From Stenotrophomonas sp. UBA2629 (GTDB lineage Bacteria; Pseudomonadota; Gammaproteobacteria; Xanthomonadales; Xanthomonadaceae): a DNA stretch of 64,000 nt. The DNA is taken from positions 730,251 through 794,250 of the forward strand of contig DEOB01000010.1 in the NCBI GenBank assembly GCA_002359895.1, given 5' to 3'. Below are positions 8,701-17,210 of the stretch, one piece after another (position 1 is the first letter of the stretch; every line of letters starts with the position of its first letter). The notes beneath the pieces were generated by a model that saw only the letters and a program-made list of their open reading frames with translations, did no database searches and was not told the DNA's origin. A program made the translations under genes and the position numbers.

Positions 8701-9906
8701 GCGCCCGGGTTTGTCGCGGAAAAAGCGGCCGCCTTGATCCGCAGCCTGCCCAAGGCGATGCGCCGCAATTATGTGCCGGCACCGGATTTCGGTCGCGCGT
8801 TCTTTGAAGCGTGGGCGAAGCCGTCGGCCGATGATATCCGTGGCGAGCTGGCGCGCTTTTTGAGCAAGGCCACCGGCGCCACAGTGGCGGCTACCGATTT
8901 CGATGTGGAAGCGCTTGATCCGCATCTGCGCATGAACCTGCGGCTGTGCGATGACCAGGGCAAGCTGCTGGCGATGTCGCGTGACTTGGACAGCCTGCGC
9001 GCGCGCTTTGGCGAACGTGCCGGGAGTGCCTTCGCGGCACGCGCGGGCAAAGCGTTGGCGGCGGAAGGGCTGCGTGAGTTTCCGTCAGTGGCCATCCCCG
9101 AGCAGGTGCCAGGCGAAGCGGGTGTGCCGGCGTATCCGGCGTTGGTGGATACCGGCGATGCCGCGGCCCTGCGCATTTTTGCCGACCGCAAGGAAGCCTT
9201 CGAGCTGCACCCGCTTGGTGTACGCCGTCTGCTGGAAATTGCCCTGGCCGACAAGGTCAAACAGGCGCGCAAACAGTTGCCGGTGCCGCCCAAGACCGGT
9301 CTGCTGTACGCGGCCATCGAATCGCAGGAGCGCCTGCGTGGTGACCTGGTGGACGCGGCGATGAACGCGGTGCTGGCCGATGGGTTGGAGAGCATCCGTT
9401 CGCCCGACACCTTCGAGCTGCGTCGCGCTGATGCCGCCAAGCGGTTGTTTGGCGAGGCGATGGAGCGGCTCAAGCTGGCCGAGTCCATCCTGGGCCTGGT
9501 GGGCGAACTGAAGCCACAGTTGGAGGCGCCGCTGATGGGCTGGGCGCGCGGCAACCTCGACGACATGGAGGCGCAGCTGGCCGGCTTGGTGCATGCCGGC
9601 TTCCTGCGACAGACCCCGGCCGATGCGTTGGCGCAGTTCCCGCGTTACCTCAAGGCGATGATCCTGCGTGCCGAGCGTGCAAAGCGCGATCCACCGCGCG
9701 ACCAGGCGCGGATGCTGGAGCTGAAGCCCTTCGTCGATGCGCTCAACGATGCGCGCGTGCAGGGCCGTGCCGATCGCCCCGAATGGGCGGCGCTGCGCTG
9801 GGATATCGAAGAACTGCGGGTGTCACTGTTCGCCCAGGAGCTGGGGTTCCGCTCCGGCATTTCAGCTAAAAAGCTGGCGCAGCGCGTGGCCGCATTACGC
9901 GGCTGA
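5764..9906 (+). CDS. hrpA: ATP-dependent RNA helicase HrpA (DEAH box)
   Basis: Large DEAH-box helicase implicated in mRNA processing and ribosome rescue in E. coli. From the preferred ATG it has 1380 residues, slightly longer than E. coli HrpA (about 1300). Walker A is GETGSGKT (about residues 100-107) and motif II is DEAH in IIDEAHERS (about 195-202). TSAT motif III, the QRKGRCGR motif VI, the HA2/OB region and the long HrpA-specific C-terminal domain (DUF3418-like) follow. An ATG 63 bp upstream is also in frame but falls inside the dps promoter region. An unusual Ser/Ala/Lys-rich linker near residues 670-696 is encoded by an inverted repeat (listed separately) and is probably the source of the extra length. 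Confidence 0.95.
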   Translation: MSAIEKDTTARLRDARKAIDGAMSRDRGRLLGLWSRWQGKPADAASEQAFAQLLERSNTQRQRRAAQHIAITMDEALPIAREAAQITALIRDNQVVVIAGETGSGKTTQLPKLCLAAGRGQAGMIGCTQPRRIAARAVAARVAEELQTELGSVVGYQVRFTDKVGEDSRIKFMTDGILLAEIASDRWLSRYDTLIIDEAHERSLNIDFLLGYLKQLLRKRPDLKLIVTSATIDTERFSRHFNNAPVVSVEGRTYPVEVRYRAPDEAPASADAAKPGEQSRGKRDEPDTDPVSAIVAAMDEITRGDPRGDVLIFLPGEREIRDTHQALERRKYRETEVLPLYARLSAKDQDRVFNPGPKRRVVLTTNVAETSLTVPRIRYVIDPGFARIKRYSPRQKLDRLHIEPVSQASANQRKGRCGRIAEGICYRLYSEADFQSRSEFTDPEIRRSSLSGVILRMLQLGLGQIDQFPFLEAPDERAVADGWQQLVELGAIDEERKLTAIGKQMARLPVDVKLARMLVAAQKGGCLREMLVIASFLGIQDPRERPPEAREAADNAHALFADARSEFLGILRLWEGYRVAHEDLTQSKLRDWCGRHFLAFLRMREWRELHRQLRLLCDELGWEANEGDAFGKALLSAPAALPAGGDAEAKRKATRGEQHKAARLAREGKKPGSESGSAPVSAQAASAKKPDSDPGSSIPEKARVAAYQALHRAVLAGLPTQVGHRTDKGDFQAPRQRRFHLFPGSVLSKRPPPWVLSATLLDTQRVWGMTNASIEPDWVIAELPHLLARKHFDPHWSRAQGQVLASEQISLFGLVLAPKKPVHYGKINPGEAHDIFVRQALVTGEINTRAGFVADNMKVLEQAREEEAKLRRAGIVADESWQARWYLDRVPSHIHSANLLDGWWKALAPEQRRSLQWSLIDLLPGEGSEEDRYPKYFPLGDARLAMHYRFEPGSEEDGVTLDVPLHLLNALDPARLSWLAPGFVAEKAAALIRSLPKAMRRNYVPAPDFGRAFFEAWAKPSADDIRGELARFLSKATGATVAATDFDVEALDPHLRMNLRLCDDQGKLLAMSRDLDSLRARFGERAGSAFAARAGKALAAEGLREFPSVAIPEQVPGEAGVPAYPALVDTGDAAALRIFADRKEAFELHPLGVRRLLEIALADKVKQARKQLPVPPKTGLLYAAIESQERLRGDLVDAAMNAVLADGLESIRSPDTFELRRADAAKRLFGEAMERLKLAESILGLVGELKPQLEAPLMGWARGNLDDMEAQLAGLVHAGFLRQTPADALAQFPRYLKAMILRAERAKRDPPRDQARMLELKPFVDALNDARVQGRADRPEWAALRWDIEELRVSLFAQELGFRSGISAKKLAQRVAALRG
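7772..7849. repeat. REP/BIME-like palindrome inserted in frame in hrpA
   Basis: Two 21-base arms, read as AACCGGGGTCAGAGTC followed by AGGTT or (in complement) GGGTT, flank a 36-base spacer. Only one base differs between the arms. The 78-bp unit is a multiple of three and is read through as a Ser/Gly/Pro/Ala-rich linker (GSESGSAPVSAQAASAKK) without a stop. GGGGTCAG-core palindromes look like the dispersed REP elements of this bacterial family; that link is from memory, not a search. Confidence 0.8.
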
Positions 9907-9924
9907 TCGGCAGTGCTTTGAAAA

Positions 9925-9956
9925 CAATGGGGTCAGGCTGAAGCCTGGCCCCATTG
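9925..9956 (-). terminator. Convergent-gene hairpin/terminator between hrpA and the DUF4124 gene
   Basis: A 14-bp stem (CAATGGGGTCAGGC against GCCTGGCCCCATTG, one G-U position) with a short TGAA loop sits between convergent genes. On the minus strand the stem is followed by TTTTC, giving a U-tract for the leftward gene. On the plus strand there is no U-run. The stem contains the same GGGGTCAG core as the palindrome inside hrpA. Confidence 0.65.
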
Positions 9957-10000
9957 TCGCGTCCAATGCATAGCAGGGAAGGGCAGGTGACGCACTTGCC

Positions 10001-10537
10001 TCAGCGTGCCGGCGTCTGTGCCGGGCGGTGCATTTCCAGACAACGCTGGCGCGCGGCGATCATCTGCGTATGCGCGTTGGCGTGCTCGCGGGTAATGCCT
10101 TGGCGGAATGTTGCCATGCGTGTTCGCAATGCCTGGCTGCGCTGCGCATCGGGTGCATTGGCCAATTGTTCGCTGAGCAGGGTCATCTGCTGCTGCAGCG
10201 TGCTCACACGGTCGTTGGACGGGCCGTATACCGAGGCGGTGGCCGAGGCGATACAGGCGCGCTCGGCGGCACGGTTGGCTTCCAGCTCGCTGTTGGCCGC
10301 TGCGCTGCTGGCGCGTTCGCTGGCCTGTGAAGGCTCTTCACTGGCCGAAGGCTCCGCCACGGTGGGTGTCATCGCCGGTGTCGGTGCGGAATGCTCGCGC
10401 AGCTTCATCGGCTCGGCGCGGGCGTCGCACGGATGCTCGGAGTACATGGTCTCGCCGGATTTTCCCTTGCACTTGTAAACCTGGGCAAAGGCGCTGGCCG
10501 GCAGCAGCAACAACAGGATCATCAAGATTGCGCGCAT
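10001..10537 (-). CDS. Exported DUF4124-type protein
   Basis: A 178-residue protein with a clear signal peptide (residues 1-19, ending SAFAQ). A short N-terminal DUF4124-like module follows: VYKCKGKSGETMYSEHPC with two Cys. The rest is a low-complexity Ala/Ser/Glu-rich helical region, probably coiled coil, ending PAQTPAR. The ATG at 10537 is preferred because the signal peptide starts there. An in-frame ATG 57 bp upstream would add a proline/alanine-rich extension unlike a secreted protein. The ribosome binding site is weak. DUF4124 proteins have no established function. The two Cys suggest a periplasmic disulfide, which is inference. Confidence 0.75.
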   Translation of the reverse strand: MRAILMILLLLLPASAFAQVYKCKGKSGETMYSEHPCDARAEPMKLREHSAPTPAMTPTVAEPSASEEPSQASERASSAAANSELEANRAAERACIASATASVYGPSNDRVSTLQQQMTLLSEQLANAPDAQRSQALRTRMATFRQGITREHANAHTQMIAARQRCLEMHRPAQTPAR

Positions 10538-10630
10538 GGTGGTGAGGGTGTCTGGCGATGGGCGGGCTGCTGCTGCCGGCCCCGCTTCGGTCAATGATCG
10601 AAGCGGGTGACACGGCGGAAACCGGAAGAA

Positions 10631-11146
10631 TTACTTGGTACGACGGACCTTGGCACGGGTGTTGATCCCGTCCACCTGCATGTACCACACCCCCATCAGG
10701 CCGGGAGTGATGCGGATATCCGGCGCCTGCTTGCGCACACCCGCGACGCGGGCGTCATCGGTCTGCTCCCAGACCTGGCCGTTGTCCAGCGTGAACTGGC
10801 GCCCCTTGCCGAAGCCGGTGAACTCTCCGCTCAAGCGCGATTCGATCGGATCGTTGCTGCCAAAGCTGTAAAAGCCCCGGTTCTTGACGATGACTTCCTG
10901 CCGGCCTTCCTCGCGCGCCTGTTCCAGCGCCACGGTGGTGGCGTGTTCCACCTTGCCCTGCAGCCAGTTGTTCAGCGTTGAAAGCTCCGCGGCGCTGAGC
11001 TTGTCCAGGCCGGCGGCCTTGAACTCGGCCTCGGACATCTGCTGCTGCAGATTGCCGGTAACGGTGCGCTGTGCCTGCGCGCTGGAGACGGCAGAAAGGG
11101 ACAGAACGGTGAAGGCAAACAGTACGGCCAGGCGTGGAAGCTTCAT
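10631..11146 (-). CDS. Small exported protein of unknown function
   Basis: A 171-residue protein starting MKLPRLAVLFAFTVLSLS with a signal peptide ending in QAQ (about residue 25). The mature part has a Lys/Glu-rich helical segment (LSAAELSTLNNWLQGKVEHA), then a beta-rich segment (FGKGRQFTLDNGQVWEQ...GVWYMQVDG) and a basic tail (RAKVRRTK). I recognise no characterised family. The repeated use of Gly and aromatic residues in the second half suggests a small beta-barrel or SH3-like periplasmic domain. It is divergent from relA with about 54 bp between starts and co-oriented with the DUF4124 gene about 93 bp downstream, so the two small exported proteins may be co-transcribed. Confidence 0.7.
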   Translation of the reverse strand: MKLPRLAVLFAFTVLSLSAVSSAQAQRTVTGNLQQQMSEAEFKAAGLDKLSAAELSTLNNWLQGKVEHATTVALEQAREEGRQEVIVKNRGFYSFGSNDPIESRLSGEFTGFGKGRQFTLDNGQVWEQTDDARVAGVRKQAPDIRITPGLMGVWYMQVDGINTRAKVRRTK

Positions 11147-11200
11147 GGGCAATTGTTCCCGAATGCGGTTGGGCGCTAGTGTAGGGGCAACCGACTGCAA

Positions 11201-13369
11201 TTGAATGCCGTGAACCGCACCTCCTCCCCCGGCCTGGATACGCTGCTGCAGCGTGCCTCCACCCGCGCCCTGTCCGAGCCGCTGCGGCAGGCGCTGCTGG
11301 ACTGCTGGCAGCACCCTGAAACCGACCACAGCCCGCGCCTGTCCTGGCCGGAGCTGTCTGACACCCTGGATTCGCTGGCGCTGCTGTCCGCCGATGAAGG
11401 CGTGATCGTGGCGGCCTTGCTGTTCGATCTGCCGGGGTTGCGCACGCGCGTGGCCGAGTTGCCGCTGGGGCCGGCGGCCGCAGCCGTGAGTGGCCTGCTC
11501 GACGGCCAGGAGGCCGCAGACCAGGTCTGGGCGCTGCACGCCGGCCGAGAGGCCGGGCGTAATTCCGAAGGGCTGCGGCGCTTGCTGCTGTCCATCATCC
11601 ACGACCTGCGGGTGGTGCCGATCTTGTTGTCGCGGCAGCTGGCATGCATGCGCGCGGCCGACAAACTGCCCGATGCGCAGCGCCGCGCGCTGGCCCAGCT
11701 CACCCGCGACATCCACGCGCCGTTGGCCAACCGTTTGGGCATCTGGCAGCTGAAGTGGGAGCTGGAAGACCTGGCGTTCCGCTTCCTTGAGCCTGAAACC
11801 TATCGCCATATCGCCCGCGAAGTGGACGAAACCCGCATCGCCCGCGAGCGCTATGTGGAAGGGGTGAAGAAAAAGTTGTCCGCCGCGCTGGACGAGCAGG
11901 GCATCCGGGGCGAGGTCAGCGGCCGGCCCAAGCACATCTACAGCATCTGGCGAAAAATGCAGAAGAAGCAGCTGGCGTTCGAGCAGCTGTACGATCTGCG
12001 CGCGGTGCGGGTGATGGTGGACGACATTGCGGCCTGCTACGCCACGCTGGGCGTGGTGCATGCGCTGTGGACGCCCATTCCCAGTGAGTTTGACGACTAC
12101 ATCGCGCGGCCCAAGGCCAATGACTACCGCTCGCTGCATACAGCGGTGATCGGCCCGGAAGGGCGCACCATCGAGGTCCAGATCCGCACCCACGAAATGC
12201 ACGCGCAGGCCGAGCTGGGCGTGGCCGCGCACTGGAAATACAAGGAAGGCGGCAAGGGCGCGGAGAAGGCATTCGACCGCAAGATCACCTGGATGCGGCA
12301 GCTGCTGGAGCACGCGCAGGACCCCGGCAGCCCCGAGGATCTGGCCGGTGCGCTGGACGCGGAGCTGATCGAAGACCGCGTCTACGCGCTCAGCCCCAAG
12401 GGCGAGGTGATGGATCTGCCGGCAGGTGCCACGCCGTTGGATTTTGCCTACCACGTGCACACGATGGTCGGGCACCGCTGCCGTGGCGCCAAGATCAACG
12501 GCCGCATCGTGCCGCTGACCTATCGCCTGCGCAGCGGCGACCGGGTGGAAATCCTCACCGGCAAGGAAGCGGACCCGCGTCGTGACTGGTTGTTGCCGGC
12601 CAACGGCTTCCTGGCCAGCGGCCGCTCACGTGAAAAAGTGCGCAACTGGTTCCACAAGCTGGACCGCGCCCGCAACGTGCAGGCCGGTCGCGATCTGCTG
12701 GACCGCGAGCTCAAGCGGCTGGGTCTGCAGCATTCGGATCTGATGGTGGCCGCGCGCAAGTTCCACGCCGACAGCGTGGACGATCTCTACATCCAGGTGG
12801 CCTTGGGCGATACCGGCCCCAACCAGGTCAGCCGCGCGCTGCTTGAGGCTGAAAAAGCCGCGTTGGCTCCGCCCACGACGCCCGCGTTGCCGCGCCCCAC
12901 CGCGCGTCGTGGCAGCACCGGCAAATCCGATTTCACCGTGCAGGGCGTGGGCAACCTGCTGGTGCAACTGGCGCGCTGCTGCCAACCGGTGGCCGGTGAG
13001 CCGATCCAGGGTTACCTCACCCGCACCCGAGGCGTCACCGTGCATCGCGTGGACTGCGCCGCGTTGGCGCGCCTGTCGGCCGCGCACCCAGAACGCGTGT
13101 TGCCGGTGGAATGGGGCCGTAGTGGCTCCGGCTACGAAGTGGACGTGATGGTGCGCGCCATGGACCGGCGTTGGCTGCTCAAGGACGTCACCAACCTGAT
13201 CGCGCAGGAAGATGCTTACGTCACCGACATCAACAGCGACAACGTGCGTGACAGTGGCCGGGTGCAGCTGCGGCTGCGTTTGAAGGTGAACGACTACGGT
13301 CAGCTTTCCACGTTGCTGGGCAAATTGGATGCGCTGCCCGGCGTTGACGAGGCGCGCCGGCTTGGTTGA
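11201..13369 (+). CDS. relA: (p)ppGpp synthetase RelA
   Basis: Ribosome-associated synthetase of the stringent alarmone. Its domain order is that of long RSH proteins. It has an N-terminal HD-like region, a synthetase domain (about residues 235-345, with RPKHIYSIWRKM, YDLRAVRVMV and ARPKANDYRSLHT), and a TGS domain (about 385-450, RVYALSPKGEVMDLPAGATP). A helical/zinc-finger region and a C-terminal ACT domain complete it. The hydrolase HDxxED motif is replaced by FDLPGL (Phe75-Asp76), so this is the synthetase-only RelA and not the bifunctional SpoT. No ATG is suitably placed. The start is TTG at 11201 or GTG at 11210, behind a GGGG tract. The 722-residue length is normal. Confidence 0.94.
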   Translation: MNAVNRTSSPGLDTLLQRASTRALSEPLRQALLDCWQHPETDHSPRLSWPELSDTLDSLALLSADEGVIVAALLFDLPGLRTRVAELPLGPAAAAVSGLLDGQEAADQVWALHAGREAGRNSEGLRRLLLSIIHDLRVVPILLSRQLACMRAADKLPDAQRRALAQLTRDIHAPLANRLGIWQLKWELEDLAFRFLEPETYRHIAREVDETRIARERYVEGVKKKLSAALDEQGIRGEVSGRPKHIYSIWRKMQKKQLAFEQLYDLRAVRVMVDDIAACYATLGVVHALWTPIPSEFDDYIARPKANDYRSLHTAVIGPEGRTIEVQIRTHEMHAQAELGVAAHWKYKEGGKGAEKAFDRKITWMRQLLEHAQDPGSPEDLAGALDAELIEDRVYALSPKGEVMDLPAGATPLDFAYHVHTMVGHRCRGAKINGRIVPLTYRLRSGDRVEILTGKEADPRRDWLLPANGFLASGRSREKVRNWFHKLDRARNVQAGRDLLDRELKRLGLQHSDLMVAARKFHADSVDDLYIQVALGDTGPNQVSRALLEAEKAALAPPTTPALPRPTARRGSTGKSDFTVQGVGNLLVQLARCCQPVAGEPIQGYLTRTRGVTVHRVDCAALARLSAAHPERVLPVEWGRSGSGYEVDVMVRAMDRRWLLKDVTNLIAQEDAYVTDINSDNVRDSGRVQLRLRLKVNDYGQLSTLLGKLDALPGVDEARRLG

Positions 13370-13424
13370 CGGGCCTTTACGTCTACATCGCCACGCACCG
13401 TAGACGGCTGCGGACAGTAAGCTT

Positions 13425-14978
13425 GTGCGCATGGAGAACTGGCGGCAGCGCTGTGGACACGCATTGGAGACGCTTGGCGAACGGCTGCGGCTGTATCTGC
13501 GCTGGTGGGTGGCGCGTGGCTGGAACAGCCCGCGTGCATGGCGCTGGATTGCGCTGGGTGTAGCGATATTGGCGGTGGTGCTGGCGATCTTCCGGCAGCC
13601 GCTGGCGGACACATTCTGGCCGGAAACCAAGGTCCAGCAACTGCTCGATGATGGCCGGCAGGCATTGTTGGAAGGCCGCCTGAGCGCTGCGGACGGCACT
13701 GGTGCGCGTGAATTGTTTGAAGCTGCCGCTGCGTTGGACCCGGACCGCAGCACCGTGCAGCAGGCCTTGGTGTTGACCGGGCAGACCGCCTTGAACCAAG
13801 CCCGTGCGCATCTGGCGGCGGGCGACTATGACCAGGCCAATGCAGCGCTTGAGTTGGCGCGGCAGCTGCAGGCGCCAGCCACCGAGATCAACCGCCTCGC
13901 TGCCAGCCTGCCGCGCGATGCGCACGAGCGCGACAGCGTGGAGCAGCTCCTGCACAGGGCAGAAGCGGCGCAGGCCGAAGGACGATTGGATGACGGTCCT
14001 GACAGTGCATTGCCGCTGTATCAGCGTGTGCTGGCCGTGCAGCCAGACCGGATGCAGGCCTTGGAAGGCCGCGATGACGCCCTGTCCGATCTATTGGCCA
14101 AAGCCACGCAACACGCGTCCGCAGGTGATTTGGCTGCCACGGTTGCCCTGCTCACGCGGGTGGAAAGCTACGACCCCGGCCATGCCAATCTGCCTTCGGC
14201 CAAAGCCGCATTGAACGGCGCGCTGGAGCAGCGCAGCCGTCAGGCTGAGCGCGATCTGTCGCGCGGCCAGCTGCAGAAAGCGGCCAAGGGTTTCCAGCAG
14301 GTATTGGCCGTGGGGGAGGATTCCATCGCCCGGCAAGGTCTGCAGCGGGTTGTGCTGCTGCAGACACAGGAAGTCACGCGGCTGGCCGGCGATTTCCATT
14401 TCGAGCAGGCCGAGCGGATGTTGGCGCAGGCCAGGGAGCTGGCACCTGATAGCGCCGAGGTCGGTGCTGCCATGCGCACGCTGCAACGCGCACGTGCTGC
14501 GCAGAAATCCATGGAAACCCCGTTGTCGGCCGCCAGCCGCGAGCGTCGTTTGAAAGAGCTGCTCGCCGAGTTGGACGTAGCCGAGGCCCGCCAGCAATGG
14601 CTGTTGCCTCCGGGCAACAGTGCCTATGACCGCTTCAAAGCCGCGCAGGCATTGGCACCGCAGGATGCGCGGGTGAGGCGCGCTGCGGCCCGTATCCTGC
14701 CGGCCGCCCGCACCTGTTTTGAGGACAACCTGCGCGGCAATCGGCTGCGCGCCGCCCGCACCTGTCTGGACGCCTGGCAGGCCCTTGCCGCCACAGACGC
14801 GGGCCAGGCCGCAGCGCGCAGGCGTTTGGCACAACGCTGGATAGCGGTGGGCAGCGAGCGGCTGGGCGCCGGCGATACTGCGTTTGCGGCGCAGGCGCTG
14901 GCCCAGGCGCAGGAAATAGACAGCAGCACTCCGGAAATACGCGATTTCGCCGAGCGCATGCGCACCGTCGTGCCTTAG
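13425..14978 (+). CDS. Membrane-anchored TPR-like repeat protein, unknown function
   Basis: A 517-residue protein not assigned to a named family. Residues 1-35 are basic and aromatic, and one transmembrane helix (about 40-60, IALGVAILAVVLAIFRQPLA) follows. About 450 residues then consist of helical repeats: alternating Ala/Leu/Arg-rich segments such as ARAHLAAGDYDQANAALELA and ASAGDLAATVALLTRVESYD, with the G/D-Y/L-A pattern of TPR units. The N-terminus is probably cytoplasmic and the repeats periplasmic. GTG at 13425 or ATG at 13431 could start it. It follows relA with 55 bp between, in the same direction, so co-transcription is possible. A scaffold role is the most that can be inferred. Confidence 0.75.
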   Translation: MRMENWRQRCGHALETLGERLRLYLRWWVARGWNSPRAWRWIALGVAILAVVLAIFRQPLADTFWPETKVQQLLDDGRQALLEGRLSAADGTGARELFEAAAALDPDRSTVQQALVLTGQTALNQARAHLAAGDYDQANAALELARQLQAPATEINRLAASLPRDAHERDSVEQLLHRAEAAQAEGRLDDGPDSALPLYQRVLAVQPDRMQALEGRDDALSDLLAKATQHASAGDLAATVALLTRVESYDPGHANLPSAKAALNGALEQRSRQAERDLSRGQLQKAAKGFQQVLAVGEDSIARQGLQRVVLLQTQEVTRLAGDFHFEQAERMLAQARELAPDSAEVGAAMRTLQRARAAQKSMETPLSAASRERRLKELLAELDVAEARQQWLLPPGNSAYDRFKAAQALAPQDARVRRAAARILPAARTCFEDNLRGNRLRAARTCLDAWQALAATDAGQAAARRRLAQRWIAVGSERLGAGDTAFAAQALAQAQEIDSSTPEIRDFAERMRTVVP

Positions 14979-15008
14979 TCGCGCGCCACTGCAGTGGTGG
15001 CGCGTGCT

Positions 15009-17108
15009 TCAGGGTTGACTGAAAAACACCCGCTGTACCGCGTCGCGTGCAGCATCCATCGAAAAATGCCGGGCGATGTTGTGCAGGCCGTTGTCGGACA
15101 GTTGCCGCCACAACGCCGGGTCGTTGTACAGGCGCGTCACCGCATCTGCAAAGGCCTGTGCATCGTTGGCCACCAGCACATCCCGGCCGTCGTGCAGATG
15201 CATGCCTTCCACCGCGCAGGTAGTGCCCACCAGTGGCTGCCCGTGGGCCATGCTGAGGTTGATCTTGCCCTTGACCCCCGCACCAAAACGCAGTGGCGCA
15301 ACGGCAATGCGTTTGCCGTCCATGTACGGTGTCACGTCGGGCACGAAGCCGTGGACGATCACACCCGGGTGGGCCGCCGCAAGCGTGCGGATGCTGTCGG
15401 GCACGTCGGCGCCGATGCAATGGAAGCGCACGTCCGGCAGTTGTTGCCGGATCAGCGGGAACACTTCGCCGATGAACCATTGCATCGCATCCAGGTTCGG
15501 CGGGTGACGGAAGCCGCCCACAAACACCAGGTCTTCGCGCTGCGCCCAATCGGCGCCGTGCCCTGCGATTTCGTGCAGGTTGGAGATCAACTCGACCTGC
15601 ACGTCCGGTGCGTCGATGACCAACTGCTCTTTTTCTGCCGCGCTGACCAGCACGGTCACATCGGTGGCACGCATCACCGCAAGCTCGCTGGTGCGGGTGC
15701 GCGCGGCACTGCGCAGCAGCCCGGCATCGCCGGCAACTTCGGCCTGACGCCGTTCGCGCAGGTAATGCAGATCAACCGTGTCGAATATGGTGCGCGCTTG
15801 CGGTGCGAACTGTTTGACCAACGCCACGCACTCGTGGGCCAAGTGATAACGCACCATCATCACCGCTGAAAAGCGCGCGCCATTTTCACTCAGCCAACCG
15901 GTCATGCCTTTGAGAAAAGGCGCATGCCAAACCTCCACTCCCAGCGCCTGCAGTGCTTCGGTAGCAGCGCCGGCGTGTGCGCCACGGGTGGGCACAAAGA
16001 CCACATGCGCACCGTTTTCCCGCAGCAGACGGATCAGGTTGACCTGTCGCAACGAAGCCGAGTCGCGGTCTGGCTGCGGCACCGATTCATCCAGAATGAG
16101 AATCTGTGGTTGGTTGCGGTGCTGGTTGCCGGCGGTCGGCACGGTGCCGGCAGGTAATTGCTGTTGCAGCGCCGCGTGCCACTTGTCCGCAAACACCTGC
16201 TGGTTGCGCACCTGGTAGGCCTTGATGCCGCTGCCGGTATCGGTGCCGTTGCTGGTGCCTTCGTCATGCACCACGCGGCTGGCCGGCTGCACCAGCACAC
16301 GGCGGCCGGCGGCGCGCACCTTGAATGCCAGGTCCGTGTCTTCGTAATAGGCCGGCGCGTAGCGGCTGTCCAACCCACCAAGCTGCTCGAACAGGTCGCG
16401 CGGGATGGCCAACGCGGCGCCGGAGCAGTAGTCGGTATCGCGCAGGCTGCTGAAGCGCGGGTCTTCGGCTGATTCAAAGCGGCCATAGCTCCAGCAGCTG
16501 CCGTCGGCAAACACCACGCCGCCGGATTCCTGCAGGCGACCATCCGGGTAGAGCAGCTGCGCGCCAACAAGGCCCGCGAGCGGATTGTTTTTGAACGTGT
16601 CGAGCAGGGCGTCCAGCCAGCCCGGTTGCGGGATGGTGTCGTTGTTCAGCAGCACCACGTACTGGCCCCGGCTCAGCCGCAGGCCGTCGTTGCAGGCGGC
16701 GATGAAGCCGCCGTTCTGCGGGCGCACGTGGTAGCGAAGGCCTTCGATCTGCGGCATCCATTGCGCGGTGGCATCGCTGCTGCCGTCATCGATCACCACG
16801 ATCTCGCAGGCGGCTATCGGGGGATGCGCGGCCAGCGCCCGCAGGCACGCCAACGTATGCGCGCACTGGTTGTAGACCGGGATGACGATGCTGGCCACGG
16901 GCGCGTCGCTGTGCGGCACCGCAAACGGCGCGAACGGGCCATCGGCAGGCCGGAACAACGGCGCGCGGCGCGGCGCCGGCTGTTTGCGGGTATGTACGCC
17001 CACCCGGTGCAGGGTGGCGCGCCAGCCACGGGTTCGCAGGCTGGCCATGGCGCGGCGGATCAGGCCGGTGATGCGCTTGAGGTGATACCGCGCGTCGGCC
17101 AGTGACAT
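15009..17108 (-). CDS. Bimodular glycosyltransferase (GT2 + GT4-like)
   Basis: A 699-residue protein with two sugar-transfer modules. After a basic N-terminal segment, residues from about 72 form a GT-A (family 2) domain: SIVIPVYNQ, IVVIDDGSSD, NNGGF-like PQNGGFIAACNDG, LLNNDTIP and the acceptor-side YYEDTDLAFKVRAAG. From about residue 340 a second GT-B-like domain appears: DSASLRQVNLIRLL, VFVGGFRHPPNLDAM, then APLRFGAGVKGKI with SMAHGQPLVGT, the GT4 donor-binding pattern. The start two codons into the open frame is chosen because AAGGA lies 6 bases before it and directly abuts the first ATG. No other surface-polysaccharide genes are nearby, so the product glycan is unknown. A cytoplasmic enzyme is likely, since there is no transmembrane helix. 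Confidence 0.85.
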   Translation of the reverse strand: MSLADARYHLKRITGLIRRAMASLRTRGWRATLHRVGVHTRKQPAPRRAPLFRPADGPFAPFAVPHSDAPVASIVIPVYNQCAHTLACLRALAAHPPIAACEIVVIDDGSSDATAQWMPQIEGLRYHVRPQNGGFIAACNDGLRLSRGQYVVLLNNDTIPQPGWLDALLDTFKNNPLAGLVGAQLLYPDGRLQESGGVVFADGSCWSYGRFESAEDPRFSSLRDTDYCSGAALAIPRDLFEQLGGLDSRYAPAYYEDTDLAFKVRAAGRRVLVQPASRVVHDEGTSNGTDTGSGIKAYQVRNQQVFADKWHAALQQQLPAGTVPTAGNQHRNQPQILILDESVPQPDRDSASLRQVNLIRLLRENGAHVVFVPTRGAHAGAATEALQALGVEVWHAPFLKGMTGWLSENGARFSAVMMVRYHLAHECVALVKQFAPQARTIFDTVDLHYLRERRQAEVAGDAGLLRSAARTRTSELAVMRATDVTVLVSAAEKEQLVIDAPDVQVELISNLHEIAGHGADWAQREDLVFVGGFRHPPNLDAMQWFIGEVFPLIRQQLPDVRFHCIGADVPDSIRTLAAAHPGVIVHGFVPDVTPYMDGKRIAVAPLRFGAGVKGKINLSMAHGQPLVGTTCAVEGMHLHDGRDVLVANDAQAFADAVTRLYNDPALWRQLSDNGLHNIARHFSMDAARDAVQRVFFSQP

Positions 17109-17210
17109 CGACATTCCTTCAGAACTCCAGCTTAAGCAGGAAAGCGCCTGCCGCCGCGCCAGAGGATTGCGCTGCGTTAGACTCGTGACAACTCACATTC
17201 TCGCATCCCT

